Source of the DNA: Amoebidium appalachense
Lineage: Eukaryota; Ichthyosporea
Length of the DNA: 64,000 bases
Direction: 5' to 3'
NCBI GenBank assembly: GCA_963693365.1
Contig: CAVNZM010000010.1
Location: 5,518,001-5,582,000 of the forward strand
Below are positions 53,544 to 64,000 of the stretch, one piece after another (position 1 is the first letter of the stretch; the number at the start of each line of letters is the position of its first letter). The translations under genes and the position numbers were made by a program. A model generated the notes under the pieces. The model was given only the letters and a program-made list of their open reading frames with translations, was not told where the DNA came from and made no database searches.

Positions 53544-53749
53544 TGTTCGTGTCACTGCAGGAAAAGCAGCCACCACCACCACCACCCCCCCCCCCCACAC
53601 ACACACACACACAAAAGCACAAGCAGAAGCACAAGCACACACAAAGGCACAAAAACATCTTCCACCTTCACCCCCTCTCCCTCCCCCCCCCCCCCCCCCC
53701 CTACCCACCCACCCACCCACCCACTTCTGGGCTCTTATCGTCCGCCGCT

Positions 53750-53789
<40 letters not shown>

Positions 53790-54418
53790 CAGGAACCGGT
53801 GGATGCATACGGCAACAGCCAGACACTGTCCTTGCTGCTTCGCTGGTGCCAAGTCATTGGGGCCATGTACGACATGAAGGTGCATGCTACGTGCATGGGC
53901 CTTTTGGGGGGGGGGGGGGGGGGAGGGGGGGGGGTATTTGCTGGTGATGATGTTTGGCATGGGTACGAGATTAGTGTTGGAATACATAGCTCGGTGTTTA
54001 TTCTCTGGGCTACAACAAGCATGTACGAGGGTTATTGGGGGAGGGCCAAGGAGGGGGGAGGATGTTGCGTGGCATATAATTTGATACACGTGTTGTGTGT
54101 GTGTGTGTGTGTCTTTCCGTCATATGAGCGTTGTTCAATGTGTCTTTGCAGCGTAAGTAATTATTATTTACACCCAATATGGGAACCCACGTGCAGGTGG
54201 TGAATTTTACGAACTCGTTTTCTGATGGGCGGCTACTGTGCTACATCATCAACTACTACCACCCGGCCATCCTGCCCAAGTCATCGATCCACCAGGAGAC
54301 CACGGCAACAACAAAGAAACGTATGTACATTACATATCCTCCCTCCCCCCCCCCCTCCCCCTTCTCTCTTTCTCTCCTTCTCTCTTTCTATGGCTTCCCC
54401 CTCTGAACCCCCCCCCCC

Positions 54419-54449
<31 letters not shown>

Positions 54450-55057
54450 ACCATCCCACTGCGGGCCTGGCTGTGTGAGTGTGTGCCACTCCTTCTCTGT
54501 CCCGGGTTTCCATATCCTGCAACCGACACTCCCTAGGGCTCGAGACTATGTCAGGCTGAGAAAGCGGAATTTTAAAGAGGGTTTCTTTTAGGTTTTCGGG
54601 CCGGGCCGGGTCAGAGGGAGTTCTAGCTATATGATTGGCGTGCTGCGCATCAACTGCGCACCATCGTTTTGCCCGCAGCAAGGTTCAGATGCGCCATAAT
54701 ACAATAAAAAAGAAAAGGAAAGAGAAAAAAAGAAATAAAAAAGGGAATAACAATAATGAAGTGTTAGAAAGAAAATTGCAGCTCGTATCGTGATTTATAT
54801 GCTGAACAAATGGCTTGACCCGGATGTGCTGGAATGGGGACAATTAATCGGCCTAAAAAAAACCCCCTTTATTGAAAAATACCCGGTTTTATCGGCTCTT
54901 CTCGTCCATCACCCCTTGTAGTAATGGTATAGTCAAAGAAAAATTGACGGTGTTTTTGTCTAGCCCCAGCCACGAAAGCCAAAGAGGAAAAAGTTGACCC
55001 CCGCACGTGGGTGGGTGTCTTCAGTCCCACTACCGGTGTCGACCCTTTCCGGTTAAA

Positions 55058-55088
<31 letters not shown>

Positions 55089-55304
55089 TCCTCCTCCTCC
55101 CCCTTCTCCCCCTCCCACCCCCTCCCGGACACCCACCACAACCACAACCACCATCACACACAAATATATGCGCCTGCGCACACATCACACGATGTGCTGC
55201 CACATTTTTTTCTTCTTTGTTTCTACTATAGGCTGCCAGTCAATAGCGCATCCAAAATGGCAGGCACACATGGGCGCCCAGACATAGGTCGCCTCTCAGA
55301 CCAC

Positions 55305-55365
<61 letters not shown>

Positions 55366-57968
55366 CTGACTGAACTGTCAGCGATCACGCATGCAATCCT
55401 TCTTCCATTGCAAGCCAGTACAACAAATAACAAGACGGAAATGGAAAGCGCTATGGTGCCGGTAGTCTGTAGCACTCCAAAAAAGAAAAAATGAAAAAAA
55501 AAAATACTTCTCGTCGGTCAATCTTAAAAATTCTTGGATAGCTCGAACGGCCTCATCGAGATCTGTCGAATGGCGCAGAGGACCCAAAAAGCGCCAATTT
55601 GACCCCCCGACCTCAGCTGATGACGTCATCAAACCAGCCTAGAGATATCCTTATTATGCCATATATAGATATAGATATAGAGAGTCTATGGATATATATG
55701 GGTCTGGAGTTTGACCCCCTGGGGGGTTCTTTATGTTTTCACAAATATTTCAGTTATTTTTGCGAAATTTGGATTTCTGGAAAAAGTTTTACGGAGAAGT
55801 CGACTGCGCTGAGCACATAGAACACCTTATTTTTGTTTTAGCACCCCTCCTTCATTGTGTTCCAAAAAAGCGCCAATTTAGGGTCAATTAGTTAAAATCT
55901 AAATTTTCAAACCAAAATTTCAAAATGTTCCTGTGGTGGCAGCGGTCAAGTGTCCGGATGCATTTAAAGTAGACATCAAGACGGACATTTGACGTGTCCA
56001 TTTCTGAAATATCTCAATTCTATGGGGAGCGACGATCCCTCGGATTGGGGTGATTTTGGGATCTGAAATTGGTGGGCTTCAGAGTACCGGCACTATATGT
56101 TGCAGTTCACAATCATGTATAATGGCTTGGATTGGCAAAAAGCTATTTTTAGCACATCGCTGGTTAGAACTTTTACAGGGTTAGAGTAGTGCATTGAGTG
56201 AGCAACACCCCCCCCCCCCCCCCCCCCCCCCTTCTTTCCCCGCGCGCCACCCCCTCCCCGCCCCATCTCTTTCCTCCTGTGATACCGACAGAATACAAAG
56301 AGGACGGTCACAGTATACGCATTCTAATAGGGCTCTAATCATATTCTAATGTGCCGATATTCCACACAGAAAAAAGCTTCTGAGCAATGAGAAGGCAAAC
56401 TTCCAGCTGGCTGCTGCAAAGGTATTCCCCGCCCCTTCCCCCCCCCCCCCCCCCCCCCACCCACCCACCCACCCACCCTCTTCCCTCTTCTCCACGACAA
56501 TAACATCCCAACCGCATGGGCCGAGGGAGTGCATATTTCATATGTAACATTTAGCGATTGCCTTCTTGCACACCCCTCAAATATTTACACAAACAAAAGC
56601 AGTGTTTCCGAGAGGTTTGCAGGGCACAGCACAAAGCGTAGAAGGAAAAGAAAGTTGAGCTGGAAAAAAGTCGAGGTGGGATGGGGGGGGGGGGGGGGGG
56701 CCTTGTATCTGCGCCATTTCCACCAAAAAACCTATGGTGAATAAGGACGAAGCCATCTACACAAGCAAAAGAAACCTGGCTTTATATGTATTATTTATAT
56801 TAACGGCAAAGCATATGCATATGGAAAAATTAACCCATGCTGTTACTTTTTCAGGTGATGGAAATTGATGGTGTGCCGCCGATGGTGAACGGGGGGCAGG
56901 TGCCAGAGCAGCTGATGGTGTCGTTTGTGTCCCATTTGTGCTCCCGCCTGATTCTGATTGGAAGGGAGGCACGTGCTGCTACAAAGATCCAACGCTGGTA
57001 TGTTTCCTCACCCTCCGTATCTCTCTCCTTCACGTTTGCACGTGTGTCTGTCTGTCATCACTCTACTCCTGTGATGTTTTTTTTCTCTAGTCCTCCCCCC
57101 ATCTTCTTCCCCCTTGCACGTTTGTTTGTCTGCCTGTCTGTCTGTCTGTCTGTTTGTCATCCTTCTCCCCCTCCGGTATTCCTCTTCTCAAGTCACCTCC
57201 ATTTTCCCCTACTGGTATGCAACCCATCATCCTGAGATTAGTTGTGACATGTATGTATTATGCTTCATATTGCATGACAGAAACAAACAGGCAGGACCTT
57301 GGTTGGAGGTATCAAGCCACACAAGTCACCCTTTTTTATGCTCTTGTTTCTTAGACATGTTCATTTGCTTCAAAACCCATGACCCACATATGCACCCATG
57401 TCCATATTTAGACATTGGTATGCACTCTATGCACCTTGGCATTCACTGTGTTTACCTTGGTATTCACTGTGTGCACCTTGGCATTCACTGTGTGCGCCTT
57501 GGCATTCAATATGTGCACCTTCGTATTCGGTGTGTTTACCTTGGTATTCACTGTGTGCACCTTGGTATTCACTGTGTGCGCCTTGGCATTCAATATGTGC
57601 ACCTTCGTATTCAGTGTGTTTACCTTGGTATTCAGTGTGTTTACCTTGGTACTCACTGTGTTTATCTTGGTATTCACTGTGTGCGCCTTGGTATTCACTG
57701 TGTGCGCCTTGGCATTCAATATGTGCACCTTCGTATTCAGTGTGTTTACCTTGGTATTCACTGTGTGCACCTTGGTATTCACTGTGTGCATGCAGGTGGA
57801 GGCAGCATGCATTCCATCTGCTGGGCCAGGAGGCAGCCAGGGAGCACCAGGCAGCCAAACGGATCGCTGCGCTCTACCGGGGCTTCAAAGCACGCAGGGC
57901 ATATGCTAGGATCAGGGCCGTGGCAGTCATCTCCCGCGCATGGGTTGCTCATACGGTAACACACACAT

Positions 57969-58010
<42 letters not shown>

Positions 58011-58032
58011 AGACACTCGCACGCGCGCGCGC

Positions 58033-58075
<43 letters not shown>

Positions 58076-58389
58076 GTGGCCAGGCAACATCAGGCCAAAC
58101 ACACATGCCGGCTGCCGTTGTCTGTATCACGATAGTACCCCGTGACAAAATTGGAAAGCAACCACACACACAACACGGCCCACTTCCTTGCTCAGCCAAA
58201 AGTTGCGGTGGTAATTATGTGCCGTAACGTCTGCTCTTAATTAATTGCTCCCTGCTATATACCTTCCCAGGGCAATGCATCATACTTTTTTTCACTTTTT
58301 TTTCCCCTTAGTCGTCTTTCATTTTTTTATAGTTATTATTCATGATATTTTATTTTATTTAATGCTAAATTCATCTTTTTGATTTTGAT

Positions 58390-58421
<32 letters not shown>

Positions 58422-58866
58422 CAAATGTGGGTACATGCGAGAACATTCCAAGAAAATTTGCCACTATTTGAACTGACTGTTTTTATGTAACAGACTCAAC
58501 GGGAGGTGTTTACTGCGTTTGGTATGTGCTCCTTCTCCCCATCTACTTACCTACCCTTTTGTCACCCCTATTGCACCAATGCCATAGACACACGCAGGCA
58601 CACAGAAACACATACCACACAACCACTGCCATCATTGCCATTAAACGAACTCTCATTCCTCCACATACTACTCCCATGCATGCTTCTCCTAAATGAGGTT
58701 TTTTTTTACCAAAGCTGCTTCCCTGTTTTTTATTGTGGCAATGGCTGAAGGAGCAGGGAGGGGGGGGGGGGGGGGGGGGTTGAAGGACACACGTGGGAAG
58801 AAAAGCTGTTAAAGTTTGTAGGCGGCGGGTGTGAATTCACAGCATCTCCTCTCAGAAATGCCCACG

Positions 58867-58900
<34 letters not shown>

Positions 58901-58945
58901 TCCTCTAATAAAAAAAAAGGAATAAAGAAAAAAAAAGGAAGAAGA

Positions 58946-58984
<39 letters not shown>

Positions 58985-59480
58985 CTCACTTTCTGCTTCC
59001 TTGATCGGGTTCTTTTAAAGGTTTGCTGTGCTGATAGAGCTGGTAAATGCTGTTTTCTATTGTGGCCCCCACGAAAAGGCTTTTTCACTACTTTCCACGT
59101 GTCTTTTTCTTTTTCTTTTTTGTGTTCGTTGGTGTCTGCACTATTACTAAGGTAGATTATGGGGCCTGGGGCAGCACGCGAATGGGAGGCGTCCATTGTG
59201 CTACAGACATGTGTGCGTGGCTTCTTGGCCCGCAAGCAAGCACAGACAAGATACGCAGCGGTTCTTACTCTCCAGGTATCCCCCCCCCCCCCCCCCCCCC
59301 AAAAATAAAAAAATAAAAAAGAAGAAGAAGGAGAAGGAGAAGAAGAAGAAAAGAAAAGAAAAAGAGTAAAGAAACACAACACACGCACACACACACACAC
59401 ACACACATCCCTCATCCCCCATCCCCAATCCATCCCTCCCCTCCCCTCCCCGCCCCCCCCCCCTCCCCCTCCAAACACAT

Positions 59481-59515
<35 letters not shown>

Positions 59516-60793
59516 ACGCACACGTACACACACAGGGTGGCGGGGGCAGACCCAAAACAGTAATATGGCTGCCATCCAGATGTGTAGTAGCATGGATATG
59601 TATTCATATGTGCACTATGTTTACATGGCTGACTGCTCCGGGCGTTGATTAAAGGGGGGAAGAATGTGTGTGTGTGTGTTTGGGTGTGGGGGGGGGGGGG
59701 GGGGGGGGGGGAGGAGGGGGCTCAGGTGATGTTGAGAATTTGGAATTTTGTAAGAGCATAGAATGATCCCATATACTTTTGTATGAGAACCATTAGAAAC
59801 ATGGAGCATTGAAAGAAAAAACACCGGTTTTTGACATGCTTCTTATGCAGAGGGTTGTGAGGGGGCACCTTGGGCGCATGCAATACCGTCGTCTTGTTGC
59901 CGCACGGCAAACTGTGGTTTCGTGGCTGCATGCTGTGGTCAGTGTGCGGAGACAGAGGGCCACATTCCAGGTATGCAAACAATGAATATGATTTTTGTGT
60001 GTGGAGTCTGTTGAAGAAGGATTTATTTATTTTTTTGCAATGGGGGAAAGAAAGAGTGATGTGCAGATGTTTTATTTGGTCATTTGGTGATGTGCAACGT
60101 CGTGTTGTTTGCGTCAAGGGATATTTCTGCGACACACACACCACGGGGCTGTGGTCAAATGTTTTATTCGATGCTAATAGCCTGATGTGTCATCGAATAG
60201 TGCTAATAGTGTAGCCTTAGTAGCTTCGCGTACGAACCTAGCATCCCCCATGGGCTGGAGTCGAAAGGGTGTGCCATAATGGTCTTTATTTACATAATTT
60301 ACGCCTGCCAGTTGTCTAATATAGTTTTTTAGTGTAAAAGAGTGCTATCTATCCCACCCTTTATCCACCCCTTTTCCACATGTGCACACTAACACGTGCA
60401 CACATACACACACACGTGCACACACGCACACACACACACACACACACACAGCACCACGTACACATGTCAGGGTGAGAAACCGAACCAGCACATAGACAAC
60501 CAACAACTCACGAAATGCCACACTCACGTACCTCACTTTTTTCCCCTTCTTTTTTCAATTTCCATATGCATTGCAGATGCAGAAAGCAGCGTGCATATAC
60601 ATTCAATCGTGGTGGCGCATGGTCAGGGCAGTGCGTACCTACCACCACACACTGGGCTGTGTGGTGGTGCTACAGGCGGCTGTGAGGGGCATGCTGGTGC
60701 GTAGGTGGATGGATACCTGCCACCATGCTGCTGCTATAATACAGAGGTATGTGCCAACCCCAACACATACACACACACAAAGAGGGGGGGGGC

Positions 60794-60837
<44 letters not shown>

Positions 60838-60878
60838 TGTCTTGTTGTCTTTGCCCTGATGCGATTTTTTTTTTTTTT

Positions 60879-60909
<31 letters not shown>

Positions 60910-61242
60910 GGATACCGGGGATAATTAACAGCAAAAGATACACGCCAGAAACCACTAATTTGCATCCTGTGCTTTTTTCGCACTTATTTCAACCCCCATT
61001 CGTCGTATACCCTCTCGCCTCACAAACCACCCACTAGGGCCTATCGTCTCCACCAAGTCAACCGCCGGTGGTCGGCGGCTGTGAGAATCCAAAGTGCCTG
61101 GAGGGGGTATGCGGCATGTGCACTGTACAGGGGTGTACGTGACAGGGTCATATGCCTGCAGGCACATGCACGTGGGTGTCTCGTGCGGAGACATGTGGCT
61201 GTGCAGAACGCTGCGGCCTCTGTTATACAGAGGTGGGTGGAT

Positions 61243-61280
<38 letters not shown>

Positions 61281-61478
61281 TGGGAGGGGAAGGGGACAAC
61301 TGTGTCTTGTTTTCCATCGTGTCGATTTGAGGTTTGGACGGATGACACCTGTACGGGATGCTAACAGGAGTGTCATAGGGGTGGTGGAGCAAAAATTGTG
61401 CTGGTGCATTCTAAAAGTGCACGTATCTCACCTATTGCAACAAATATGAAATTTGTCTCTGTACCAAACTTTTTTCTT

Positions 61479-61515
<37 letters not shown>

Positions 61516-61734
61516 AGCCGTGTGAGGTGCATGCAGGCGCGGCAAAGATATCTTCATCAGCGTCAGAGTACCGTGTGCATCCAGGCCTGGTGGCGTGGCA
61601 CCATGCAGAGGAGGCGCTACCAAGCAGCTGTTGGGGCCGTAGTGGGCCTGCAGGCATGGGCAAAGGGCTGCCTGACCAGACATATGCTCTATGTGTCCCA
61701 TCTGGCTGCAGCTACTATCCAGGGGTGGGTGCTT

Positions 61735-61811
<77 letters not shown>

Positions 61812-62222
61812 GTCGGGTGGGGGGGTGGGGGGGTAAAAGCATTGTGTATGTGGTTGAGAGGGTGCTTGGATGTAGCTCGCGGTATGGAAAGGGACTGGAG
61901 ATTGAGCAGTTTAGTGCCGAAGTGTGACAAGAAGAAAGGAGCAACCAATATCCCACTACACGAAAGCACGCTTCCCAAAAAAGAAAGTTGTGGTTGTGGT
62001 TATTATTGTCCTCTTGTGTAGAATGAATGACCTTGTTTACGTCAAGCCACGATATAGACCAGACCCCCCTTACACACGTACACACACAAACACACCCACA
62101 CACACCGCCCCCCTCTACCCACCCAACCAGCAAGTCACCGGTCAGTGCTAATAACTGATAATGTTACCTTTGGTGATTAGGCACCCACTGTTCTCCTTCC
62201 CCCCCCCCCCCCCCCCCCCCCC

Positions 62223-62283
<61 letters not shown>

Positions 62284-62606
62284 AGCTATATTAAAATAAA
62301 AATAAAAATGAACAAAAAAATCAGAAGAGTTGACATGCCCTGGCTGTTGTTGCTACAATCTGACACATGAATACATCACAGGCAGTGGCACACGTACGTT
62401 GCACGTCAGAACTTCAAGCTCATGCGCTATGCCGCAGTGCGTGTGCAAGCGTGGTGGCGGGGGGTTCAAGCAAGAGGCAGGGTGCAAGCAGCAAGGGGAG
62501 AGGTGGTGTTGCTGCAGGCGGTGTGTAGATCTTGGCTGGCACGGGCTGAGATGAAGGTGTATGTGCACACTGTGGTGTCCATGCAGAGGTGGGTATCCCC
62601 CCCCCC

Positions 62607-62654
<48 letters not shown>

Positions 62655-62770
62655 CCTCCCCCCACCAACTCTCTTTTTCTTCCCCTCCCCCCACCACCAC
62701 CAAACAGACCAAAATGTATCTCAGGCACACATGCCTCCCATTTTGCCGCTTGCCACCCACACATACACAT

Positions 62771-62839
<69 letters not shown>

Positions 62840-63303
62840 CAGACACAACTCACACGCAAATACACACACTATCATCACGAACCCACACCAATCCCTTCCC
62901 TTTTCTCACCTTCTCCAGTCCCTCTCTATGCACATCTCTGTCTCAGTCAAACACAAACATCCTTTATTCACTAACCTAACCCTACGCTTTCCTTTTCCAT
63001 TTCAATTTCAGGCGGTTCCGCGGTATTCTTATTCGTCGGCAACATCAACACGAAGTCAGCAGTGTGGTGCGGGTGCAGGCCTGGTGGCGTATGGCCACTG
63101 TGCGCATGAGATATGTGCGGTTGGTGGCTGCTGTGACTTCACTGCAGGCACGTGCACGTGGGCACATGGTGAGGGTGGAGGTGGAAATTAGCCGCATGGC
63201 TGCTACTAGAATACAGAGGTATGGGTTTGGCACAGAGGGATGCATGTGTGTACGGGTACATACACAGGCACGTGCACGGCCACGTGCACACATACACACA
63301 CAG

Positions 63304-63340
<37 letters not shown>

Positions 63341-64000
63341 GGCACACCATCACCGCCTTTCATACTTTATTTCTTGCACTCTCGGCAACCACGTGGCACG
63401 CATTTTCCTTACCGGCTGCCTGGTTGGTGCTTGTTTACGGTCTGGGGCAGAGAGGCCAAGTTTAAATGGTTGGATCCCATAACGAGAGATGATTTTTCTT
63501 GGGTTCTGTGAGCGCTGGTGGTTAGGGGGTCGAGGGGAATAGGGGGGGGTGGGGAGGGTTGATCTTTTGAACACCTTTTGGGTTCGACGGTAAGGAACCG
63601 AACTGTGAACCTGACTGGAATATCTCTCACTTCCCTCTCTTTCTCTCTCTTTTGAACACACACTCTCTCTCCCCGATCTTTTCTTCTCCCACCTCACCCT
63701 ACCACCGCCACCGCCACCACCCCTCTCCTCCTCCTCCCCCTGGTGCACACGTGCGCACGTGCGCACGGTCCACACACACACACACACACACACACACCAC
63801 AGGTGGTACTTCACGCACAAGCAGAAACAGGTGTTCGTACTGCAGAGGCAGGCAGCCGTGTGCATGCAGGCATGGTGGAGGGGCACTGTACAGAGACACA
63901 CGTACGTGCGTGTGTACATGGCGGTGCTGGGAGTGCAGGCATGTGCACGTGGGTGGATGGCAAGAAGGAGGTTGGGCCTGGAGATGCTGGCTGCCACAAT
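41307..64000 (+). CDS. ASPM/Asp-type spindle and microtubule-minus-end protein (3' end off right edge)
   Basis: Spindle-pole protein by family: binds microtubule minus ends and, through IQ motifs, calmodulin. Exons: 41307-41579, 42299-42349, 43096-43179, 43600-43644, 44157-44213, 44786-44845, 45439-45508, 45846-45881, 46362-46405, 46898-46982, 47362-47456, 47850-47966, 48629-48706, 49192-49287, 49738-49857, 50174-50239, 50775-50871, 51607-51776, 52330-52445, 52832-52883, 53352-53441, 53793-53879, 54197-54320, 54964-55051, 56370-56421, 56855-56997, 57796-57955, 58494-58521, 59175-59275, 59851-59970, 60577-60746, 61038-61232, 61518-61724, 62382-62588, 63012-63218, 63803-64000+. They total 3989 nt in one frame (~1330 residues). 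Order is MSP/ASH, linker, helical domain, CH region, IQ array. The ATG follows an in-frame TGA at 41289-41291. The donor of exon 44157 and the acceptor of exon 52330 have in-frame alternatives. An unseen 5' exon is possible. Confidence 0.93.
45055..45347. mobile_element. MITE-like element in an ASPM intron
   Basis: An AT-rich segment of about 293 nt bounded by imperfect terminal inverted repeats: 45055-45073 (ATAGTATGAGTATATCTCG) against the reverse complement of 45329-45347, matching at all but about two or three positions. Its composition differs from the surrounding C/CA-rich intron. Internal CGATATAC motifs recur. No coding sequence and no clear target-site duplication were seen. Confidence 0.5.
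46412..46525. repeat. C(n)-(CA)n compound block after an ASPM donor
   Basis: A poly-C run starting 7 nt after the donor of exon 46362-46405, followed by about 80 nt of CA repeat. Confidence 0.97.
48393..48575. mobile_element. Foldback (inverted-repeat) element in an ASPM intron
   Basis: A 183-nt unit. The left end, GTTCAAAACAGACTATG, is the exact reverse complement of the right end at 48559-48575, and similarity continues inward for about 34 nt. Both arms carry TGACGTCA, and the centre is a near-perfect palindrome around CTATATATAG. The whole unit can fold into one hairpin. This is typical of foldback MITEs. No target-site duplication was recognised. Confidence 0.75.
49863..49923. repeat. 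Poly-C homopolymer of about 61 nt
   Basis: The longest homopolymer in the window. It begins 5 nt after the GT of the donor that ends ASPM exon 49738-49857. Confidence 0.95.
51061..51428. repeat. Tandemly duplicated ~150-nt unit, each copy followed by a (CTT)n run
   Basis: Copy 1 (51061 to about 51213) and copy 2 (51274 to about 51428) share nearly every base from TTTTGCTGGCATGAGG to AACCACGTC, with about five substitutions. Copy 1 is followed by about 50 nt of CTT-type repeat. Copy 2 is followed by a long (TTC)n tract to about 51566. The unit lies in the ASPM intron 50872-51606. It could be a SINE-like element with a CTT tail or a simple segmental duplication. Confidence 0.9.
51431..51566. 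repeat. (TTC)n trinucleotide tract
   Basis: About 135 nt of nearly pure TTC/CTT repeat, purine-free on this strand, ending about 40 nt before the acceptor of the ASPM exon at 51607. It may serve as an oversized pyrimidine tract. Such GAA/TTC repeats can form triplex DNA. Confidence 0.95.
56370..60746 (+). other. ASPM exons from the end of the CH region into the first IQ motifs
   Basis: Seven exons (56370-56421, 56855-56997, 57796-57955, 58494-58521, 59175-59275, 59851-59970, 60577-60746). The first two complete the CH-adjacent part (NEKANFQLAAAKVMEIDGVP, LMVSFVSHLCSRLILI). IQ-type helices then follow: AATKIQRW, AAKRIAALYRGFKARR, VLQTCVRGFLARKQ, VVRGHLGRMQYR, YIQSWWRMVRAVRTY and VVLQAAVRGMLVRRW. 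The 28-nt exon at 58494-58521 is short; its frame fits both neighbours. Confidence 0.85.
57426..57795 (+). repeat. 21-nt minisatellite, 17 copies plus a partial, abutting an ASPM 3' splice site
   Basis: Seventeen 21-nt units of the form TGTGTGCACCTTGGTATTCAC fill 57426-57782, and a partial unit runs to the acceptor AG at 57794-57795. Variants alternate in a higher-order pattern: a unit ending CAA, then one starting TATGTG and ending near CAG or CGG, then TTTACC units, recurring three times. Because 21 is a multiple of three, several frames on both strands stay open throughout. Confidence 0.95.
62225..62281. repeat. (AT)n microsatellite
   Basis: About 56 nt of perfect AT repeat preceded by a poly-C run, about 100 nt before the acceptor of ASPM exon 62382-62588. 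Cruciform-prone. Confidence 0.97.
62593..62837. repeat. C(n)-(CA)n block and second (CA)n after an ASPM donor
   Basis: Poly-C begins about 8 nt after the donor of exon 62382-62588 and is followed by (CA)n to about 62651. A second CA repeat runs from about 62772 to 62837 in the same intron. Confidence 0.95.

Larger units (their letters stand above)
50775..55051 (+). other. ASPM exons encoding the calponin-homology (CH) region
   Basis: Eight exons. The first gives SPIKSSEGILKQFAR and LGEGDVVKHMGFF. The next carries the CH signature YRVSNLALDLRDGACLARLL, and GHRERTMGLLWRIIYHFQ on 52832-52883 closes the first CH unit. A second CH-like unit holds LSLLLRWCQVIGAMYDMKVV and NSFSDGRLLCYIINYYHP. CH domains here bind actin or microtubules. 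The final exon (54964-55051) was found by phase: only the extended form ending at 55051 keeps the following exon in frame. The acceptor of exon 52330 could also be 9 nt downstream, in frame. Confidence 0.9.
61038..64000 (+). other. ASPM IQ-array exons, each about 69 residues (three IQ motifs)
   Basis: Exons 61038-61232 (195 nt), 61518-61724 (207), 62382-62588 (207), 63012-63218 (207) and 63803 to past the right edge all start and end in phase 2. Within each, a middle motif of the form QAWWRG or close (QSAWRG, QAWWRG, QAWWRG, QAWWRM, QAWWRG) and a third motif of the form LQAxARGxxxR recur at a 23-residue spacing. Each exon ends near A-A-x-x-I-Q. IQ motifs bind calmodulin or myosin-light-chain-like proteins. 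The array continues beyond 64000. Confidence 0.92.

Noticed and set aside
55233-55300. Possible ASPM exon after TATAG at about 55232
   Set aside because: Reads into a stop in the needed phase; exon 54964-55051 satisfies both neighbours.
59025-59045. Possible ASPM exon after AAAG at 59022
   Set aside because: In the required phase it meets a stop codon at once; exon 59175-59275 fits in phase and encodes an IQ motif.

Overview
This is nuclear DNA from an intron-rich eukaryote. It carries two very large, heavily spliced genes, one intronless gene, one short hypothetical gene and one LINE fragment, set in an extreme load of microsatellites ((TG/CA)n, (GA)n, (TTC)n) and C/G homopolymers of up to about 61 bases. 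Splice sites are GT-AG with a few GC-AG, and the standard code fits every exon. The species cannot be named from sequence alone. A unicellular relative of animals (for example an ichthyosporean) is one guess, and an alga or other protist is not excluded.

Layout. (1) About 219-28256, minus strand: a long ABCC/MRP-type ABC transporter, TMD0-L0-TMD1-NBD1-TMD2-NBD2. I could read 33 exons, which join in frame into 1371 codons. A first coding exon is only tentative, and the last part of NBD2 lies beyond the left edge. One intron (22215-24664) holds a 5'-truncated LINE reverse transcriptase in the same orientation. (2) 29334-30746, plus: an intronless CorA-type divalent-cation transporter with GQN in place of GMN, followed by a decayed tandem copy of its own 3' end. 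(3) 31988-32968, minus: a 326-residue Ser/Pro-rich hypothetical protein. (4) 32969-41306: about 8.3 kb of repeat-rich intergenic DNA. (5) 41307-64000+, plus: an ASPM/Asp-type spindle protein with an N-terminal MSP/ASH domain, a helical region, calponin-homology region and a growing IQ-repeat array. It has 36 exons in the window and runs off the right edge inside the array.

The genes are not an operon and no shared pathway is evident: two membrane transporters lie head to head (ABCC and CorA) beside a mitotic-spindle protein. The most notable features are architectural. About 29 of 68 introns carry a long sense-strand poly-C tract just after the 5' splice site, often followed by (CA)n. Several acceptors use a (CA)n tract where a pyrimidine tract is expected. 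Three ABCC introns appear to be GC-AG. ASPM grows by near-identical-length exons (207 nt), each encoding exactly three 23-residue IQ repeats. The introns also hold a foldback element, a MITE-like element, a duplicated unit with (CTT)n tails, and a 21-nt minisatellite that abuts a splice site in frame with the next exon.
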